In this document: one piece after another, positions 7,141 to 10,259 of the stretch
Numbering within the stretch: position 1 is the first letter of the stretch
Layout of the letters: each line of letters starts with the position of its first letter
Origin: Candidatus Mediterraneibacter stercorigallinarum
Lineage (GTDB): Bacteria; Bacillota; Clostridia; Lachnospirales; Lachnospiraceae
Direction of reading: 5' to 3'
Assembly: GCA_019116185.1 (NCBI GenBank)
Contig: DXCD01000044.1
Span: 1-10,259, forward strand
DNA: 10,259 bases
Program-made: the position numbers and the translations under genes
Notes under the pieces: model-generated
The model's input: the letters and a program-made list of their open reading frames with translations, nothing else
Told to the model about the DNA's origin: nothing
Databases searched by the model: none

Positions 7141-8049
7141 ATGAAAGATAAGACAAATAAGAAAAAGAAAGGCATGACCCTTGCCATGAGGCAGAATCTG
7201 GTTGGATATTCCTTCATCCTTCCAAACTTTATCGGTTTTTTTATATTCATTTTTATCCCGGTCATCTTCTCCCTCGTTCTGAGTTTCTCCCACTGGGATG
7301 GATTTACGGAGATGGAGTTCGCGGGATTTGAAAACTTTGTAGATATTTTTAAAGACAGCGTATTTGTGGATTCGATCTGGCAGACAGCGTACTTCTCGAT
7401 CTTTACAGTGCTGTTCTCCATGCTTGCGTCTCTGGGACTGGCGCTGCTTCTGAATCAGAAGATCAAAGCAAGAGGATTTTTCCGCTGCGCACTGTTCTTC
7501 CCTTATGTGGCATCAGTGGTTGCGATCTCAGTCGTATGGAACGCTATGCTGCAGCCGGATTACGGTCCGGTCAATGAGTTCCTGAAATTCGTCGGGATCT
7601 CCAATCCTCCGGGATGGCTGGCATCCACAGACTGGGTTATCCCGGGACTGATCATTGTCAATGTGTGGAGGAACATGGGGTACTTTATGATCATATACCT
7701 TGCCGGACTCCAGAACATCGACCAGAGCCTGTATGAGGCGGCTGAGATCGACGGAGCAAAAGGCTGGGCGCGATTCAGAAAGATCACATGGCCGCTGCTG
7801 AGCCCGAGTACATTCTTCGTTGTAATGATGCTGATCATCAATTCGTTCAAGGTATTCGACCTTGTATACCTGATGACGAACGGAGGCCCGGGTACATCGT
7901 CCACTATGATTTCGCAGTACATATATAATCAGGCGTTTATATCGTGGGATTACGGCAAATCTTCCGCTGCGGCGATGATCCTGTTTATTATCGTTGCGCT
8001 CCTTACTGTATTCCAGTTTAAAGCTGAGAAGAAAGTTGTTAATTACTAG
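7141..8049 (+). CDS. ABC sugar transporter permease, MalF/UgpA type
   Basis: A 302-residue inner-membrane permease of the binding-protein-dependent sugar importer family. After a basic N-terminus it has about six membrane segments (near 22-50, 80-105, 113-136, 165-188, 222-245 and 275-293). The EAA loop that docks the ATPase is clear: EAAEIDGAKGWARFRKITWP (199-218). VYLMTNGGPGTSS (242-254) is typical of the MalF/UgpA branch. ATG 7141 is preferred because AGGAG (7131-7135) lies five bases upstream and the protein then starts with the usual basic MKDKTNKKKK. An in-frame TTG at 7072 would add 23 unlikely residues inside the stem-loop. It should pair with the next gene's product to form the channel. 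No ATPase gene follows, so a shared MsmX/UgpC-type ATPase encoded elsewhere probably powers it. Confidence 0.95.
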   Translation: MKDKTNKKKKGMTLAMRQNLVGYSFILPNFIGFFIFIFIPVIFSLVLSFSHWDGFTEMEFAGFENFVDIFKDSVFVDSIWQTAYFSIFTVLFSMLASLGLALLLNQKIKARGFFRCALFFPYVASVVAISVVWNAMLQPDYGPVNEFLKFVGISNPPGWLASTDWVIPGLIIVNVWRNMGYFMIIYLAGLQNIDQSLYEAAEIDGAKGWARFRKITWPLLSPSTFFVVMMLIINSFKVFDLVYLMTNGGPGTSSTMISQYIYNQAFISWDYGKSSAAAMILFIIVALLTVFQFKAEKKVVNY

Positions 8050-8064
8050 AAGGGGGTGGATGAG

Positions 8065-8895
8065 ATGGTTAAAAAGAAAAATCCTGTGGGAAGAGTACTG
8101 ATATATGTGCTCCTGATCGGGCTGACTGTGATCACCCTTACCCCTCTGATCTGGATGCTGTCCTCGTCTCTGAAGATAGACAGCGAGGTGTTCACCGTTC
8201 CGATCAAATGGATACCGGATGATCCGCAGTGGAGCAACTATACGAAGGTGTGGGAGAAGATCCCGCTTCTGACATTTACATGGAACTCGGTCAAGCTGAC
8301 TGTAATCATTACCATAATCCAGGTAATCACATCAAGCTTCGCGGCCTATGGATTCGCTAAATGTAAATTCAAAGGAAGAAATCTTCTCTTCCTGTTATAT
8401 GTGGCTACAATGTCGATTCCGTGGCAGGTATACATGCTGCCCCAGTATTCTCTTATGAATACGTTCGGGCTTGTTGATACTCACCTCGGATACATATTGA
8501 TGCAGAGCTTTAACGCATTCGGTGTATTCCTGATGAGACAGGCGTTCATATCCATACCGGATGAGCTTCTGGAAGCGGCAAGAATCGACGGTCTTTCAGA
8601 GTATGGTATTTATGCGAAGATCATGCTGCCTCTGAGCAAGGCATCCATTACCACGCTGGTTATCTTCACGTTCGTAACAATCTGGAATGACTACATGGGA
8701 CCGATGATCTACTTCAATACAGAGACAAACAAGACCATTCAGCTCGGAATCAGGATGTTTATCGGACAGTATTCAACAGAGTATGGTCTGGTTATGGCGG
8801 TATCCGTGCTGGCGCTGCTGCCGGTGCTGATCATCTTCCTTATCGGACAGAAGCAGTTCGTGCAGGGAGTTGCAAGCAGCGGTATCAAGGGCTAA
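8065..8895 (+). CDS. ABC sugar transporter permease, MalG/UgpE type
   Basis: A 276-residue second permease that partners the MalF-type protein encoded 15 bases upstream. It has about six membrane segments (near 10-32, 74-98, 107-127, 142-160, 194-214 and 241-260). The ATPase-docking EAA loop is ELLEAARIDGLSEYGIYAKI (167-186), followed by MLPLSK. IWNDYMGPMIY (206-216) is typical of the MalG branch. The start is ATG 8065 because AGGGGG (8051-8056) lies 8 bases upstream. An in-frame GTG at 8056 would overlap that ribosome binding site and is rejected, although it would add only three residues. This gene ends the transporter operon, since a terminator-like hairpin follows within 40 bases. Confidence 0.95.
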   Translation: MVKKKNPVGRVLIYVLLIGLTVITLTPLIWMLSSSLKIDSEVFTVPIKWIPDDPQWSNYTKVWEKIPLLTFTWNSVKLTVIITIIQVITSSFAAYGFAKCKFKGRNLLFLLYVATMSIPWQVYMLPQYSLMNTFGLVDTHLGYILMQSFNAFGVFLMRQAFISIPDELLEAARIDGLSEYGIYAKIMLPLSKASITTLVIFTFVTIWNDYMGPMIYFNTETNKTIQLGIRMFIGQYSTEYGLVMAVSVLALLPVLIIFLIGQKQFVQGVASSGIKG

Positions 8896-8930
8896 ACAGC
8901 TGCGGGCTGAACCGGAAAAATATGTGTATC

Positions 8931-8987
8931 AGCGCTCCATTGGACAATTATGTGTGTTTATGTGATTGTTTCAATGGAGCGTTTGTT
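8931..8987 (+). terminator. Terminator-like hairpin after the transporter operon
   Basis: CGCTCCATTG (8933-8942) is perfectly complementary to CAATGGAGCG (8972-8981). Two further pairs extend it outward (8931-8932 with 8982-8983, one a G-U). A second inner stem, ACAAT (8944-8948) with ATTGT (8965-8969), continues it, leaving a loop of about 12 bases. A T-rich tail, TTTGTT (8982-8987), follows. The position 35 bases after the permease stop fits an intrinsic terminator. The tail is interrupted by G, so some read-through into the GH88 gene is possible. Confidence 0.72.
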
Positions 8988-8994
8988 ATATAGT
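8966..8994 (+). promoter_or_regulatory. Weak candidate promoter for the GH88 gene
   Basis: TTGTTT (8966-8971) and TATAGT (8989-8994) are 17 bases apart and lie 50-80 bases before the GH88 start. The -10 matches consensus at five of six positions and the -35 at three. The -35 lies inside the 3' half of the terminator stem. The region is A/T-rich, so this may be coincidence; read-through from the transporter operon is the alternative. Confidence 0.3.
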
Positions 8995-9044
8995 ATATTT
9001 ATTGATTTTTCTATTAAGGCTGAAAATGCAGAAAGGACTGGACT

Positions 9045-10259
9045 ATGAACAGCACACAGAACAAAAAGTGGATCAGCATTGAGGATCTGGACAATTATAA
9101 AGAGGCAGCTGTCCCGGAGATACGGACAGCTATGGAGACGGCTGTGGACCAGGTGGTGAGAAACCTGCCCGAGTTTACAGACCGTTTCCCGGGACCGAAC
9201 AGTTTTGATAATTTCTACAGACCGGGAGACAACGTGGAGTGGACTACCGGATTCTGGACCGGGGAGATCTGGCTTGCCTATGAGAACGCGCGCACAGAGG
9301 AAGAGAAGGAAGCGCTCCGGAAGGCAGGGGAGATCCAGGTGGATTCCTTTATGAAAAGAATTGTGGACAGGATTGACGTGGACCATCATGACATGGGATT
9401 CCTCTACAGCCTCTCCTGCGTGGCAGCGTATAAGCTGACCGGGATGGAGAAGGCGAAGGAGGCGGCGCTTCTGGCAGCGGATAACCTTGTGAGCCGGTTC
9501 CAGCCCAAGGGAGAATTCCTTCAGGCATGGGGCGAGATGGGCGCCCCGGACAACTATCGTTTCATCATTGACTGCCTGCTGAACCTTCCGCTCCTGTACT
9601 GGGCTTATGAAGAGACCGGAGTGGACAAATACAGGGATATCGCAGAGAAGCATATCCATACAGCGCTGGCAAATGTGATCCGGGAGGATGATTCCACCTG
9701 GCATACATTTTTCATGAATCCGGAGACAGGAGAGCCTGACCACGGCGCTACCTGTCAGGGATACCGGGACGGCTCTGCCTGGGCGAGAGGACAGGCATGG
9801 GGCGTGTACGGCACGGCTGTGGGCTACCGCTATACAAAGAGAGAGGAGTATATCGGTTACTTCAAGCGTGTGACGACATACTTCCTGAAGCACCTGCCGG
9901 AGGATCTCTGCCCGTTCTGGGATCTGGAGTTCGGCGATGGCGACGAGCAGCCGAGGGATTCATCGTCTGCGGTGATCGCGGCGTGCGGCATGCTGGAGAT
10001 GAGTAAGTATATGGAGAAAGCGGACAGTGAGTACTATACTTCCGTGGCTCTGAAGCTCTTAAAACAGATGATTGATAAGTACAGTGTGAAAGATCCAAAG
10101 AAGAGCAACGGACTTCTGCTCATGGGGACCTATTCCAAGAAAAGCCCGTATAACACCTGTACAGAGGCAGGTGTTGACGAGTGCGTGATCTGGGGAGATT
10201 ACTTCTATATGGAGGCGCTTTACAGAGTGCTGGATCCGGAGTGGAAGAGCTACTGGTAG
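9045..10259 (+). CDS. ugl: Glycoside hydrolase family 88, unsaturated glucuronyl hydrolase
   Basis: A complete 404-residue cytoplasmic enzyme with no signal peptide. GH88 enzymes hydrate the C4-C5 double bond of the 4,5-unsaturated uronic acid that lyases leave at the non-reducing end of oligosaccharides, releasing the uronate. The fold is an (alpha/alpha)6 barrel. Visible signature regions are EWTTGFWTGEIWLAYE (65-80), DHHDMGFLYSLS (113-124), RFIIDCLLNLPLLYWA (172-187) and GSAWARGQAWGVYG (243-256). The two catalytic aspartates fit D116 and D176. Their 60-residue spacing matches the pair known as D115/D175 in the Streptococcus agalactiae enzyme. This, and the presence of a heparinase II/III-type lyase in the window, supports glycosaminoglycan disaccharides as substrate. 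GH105 hydrolases are related but the alternative is less likely here. AAAGGA (9032-9037) lies seven bases before the ATG. The stop codon is the last codon of the window, so genes further downstream are unseen. Confidence 0.92.
   Translation: MNSTQNKKWISIEDLDNYKEAAVPEIRTAMETAVDQVVRNLPEFTDRFPGPNSFDNFYRPGDNVEWTTGFWTGEIWLAYENARTEEEKEALRKAGEIQVDSFMKRIVDRIDVDHHDMGFLYSLSCVAAYKLTGMEKAKEAALLAADNLVSRFQPKGEFLQAWGEMGAPDNYRFIIDCLLNLPLLYWAYEETGVDKYRDIAEKHIHTALANVIREDDSTWHTFFMNPETGEPDHGATCQGYRDGSAWARGQAWGVYGTAVGYRYTKREEYIGYFKRVTTYFLKHLPEDLCPFWDLEFGDGDEQPRDSSSAVIAACGMLEMSKYMEKADSEYYTSVALKLLKQMIDKYSVKDPKKSNGLLLMGTYSKKSPYNTCTEAGVDECVIWGDYFYMEALYRVLDPEWKSYW

Noticed and set aside
8921..8964. TATGTG repeated three times (8921, 8949, 8959)
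   Set aside because: Short, unevenly spaced and mostly within the loop of the terminator hairpin; chance is an adequate explanation.
1..10259. Mobile elements, CRISPR arrays, tRNA/rRNA genes, toxin-antitoxin or phage-defence genes
   Set aside because: No transposase, regularly spaced repeats, tRNA-like folds or defence domains were seen on either strand; coding density is high and uniform across the metabolic locus.

Overview
The window reads as part of a carbohydrate-utilisation locus from a Gram-positive anaerobe, most likely a gut Clostridia/Lachnospiraceae-type Firmicute. The pointers are the strong AGGAGG-type ribosome binding sites, the YesM/YesN-type two-component pair, a lipobox-bearing solute-binding protein with two MalF/MalG-type permeases and no ATPase, and a roughly 50% GC coding bias. 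No rRNA, tRNA or taxonomic marker gene is present, so the assignment is inferential. All seven genes are on the + strand and together fill nearly all of the sequence. No intergenic stretch exceeds about 165 bases.

Layout. A heparinase II/III-family polysaccharide lyase without a signal peptide (54-2075) ends in a strong intrinsic terminator (2094-2155). A new promoter (2162-2190) then drives a sensor histidine kinase (2246-3976) and an overlapping AraC-type response regulator (3969-5612). The next gap (5613-5760) carries a promoter with a perfect -10 and a poor -35, a 14-bp palindrome centred near -39 and a 5'-UTR hairpin. It leads into an ABC uptake cassette: lipoprotein solute-binding protein (5761-7059), intercistronic stem-loop (7071-7100), permease 1 (7141-8049) and permease 2 (8065-8895). 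A terminator hairpin (8931-8987) separates this from a GH88 unsaturated glucuronyl hydrolase (9045-10259), whose stop codon is the last codon of the window.

How the parts fit. The membrane kinase probably senses an extracellular sugar or oligosaccharide and phosphorylates the response regulator, which probably activates the transporter promoter. The ABC system, using an ATPase encoded elsewhere, would import acidic oligosaccharides. The cytoplasmic lyase would cleave them by beta-elimination, leaving a 4,5-unsaturated uronic acid at the non-reducing end, and the GH88 enzyme would remove that residue. The pairing of a heparinase II/III-type lyase with a streptococcal-like GH88 points to glycosaminoglycan oligosaccharides (hyaluronan, chondroitin or heparan type). 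The substrate cannot be settled from sequence alone. Downstream uronate metabolism genes, an extracellular lyase, sulfatases and the ABC ATPase are not in the window.

Nothing here is an unmistakably new system. The points most worth a second look are the intracellular lyase plus ABC importer plus YesMN architecture, the unusual transporter promoter, and the residues around the GH88 substrate pocket.
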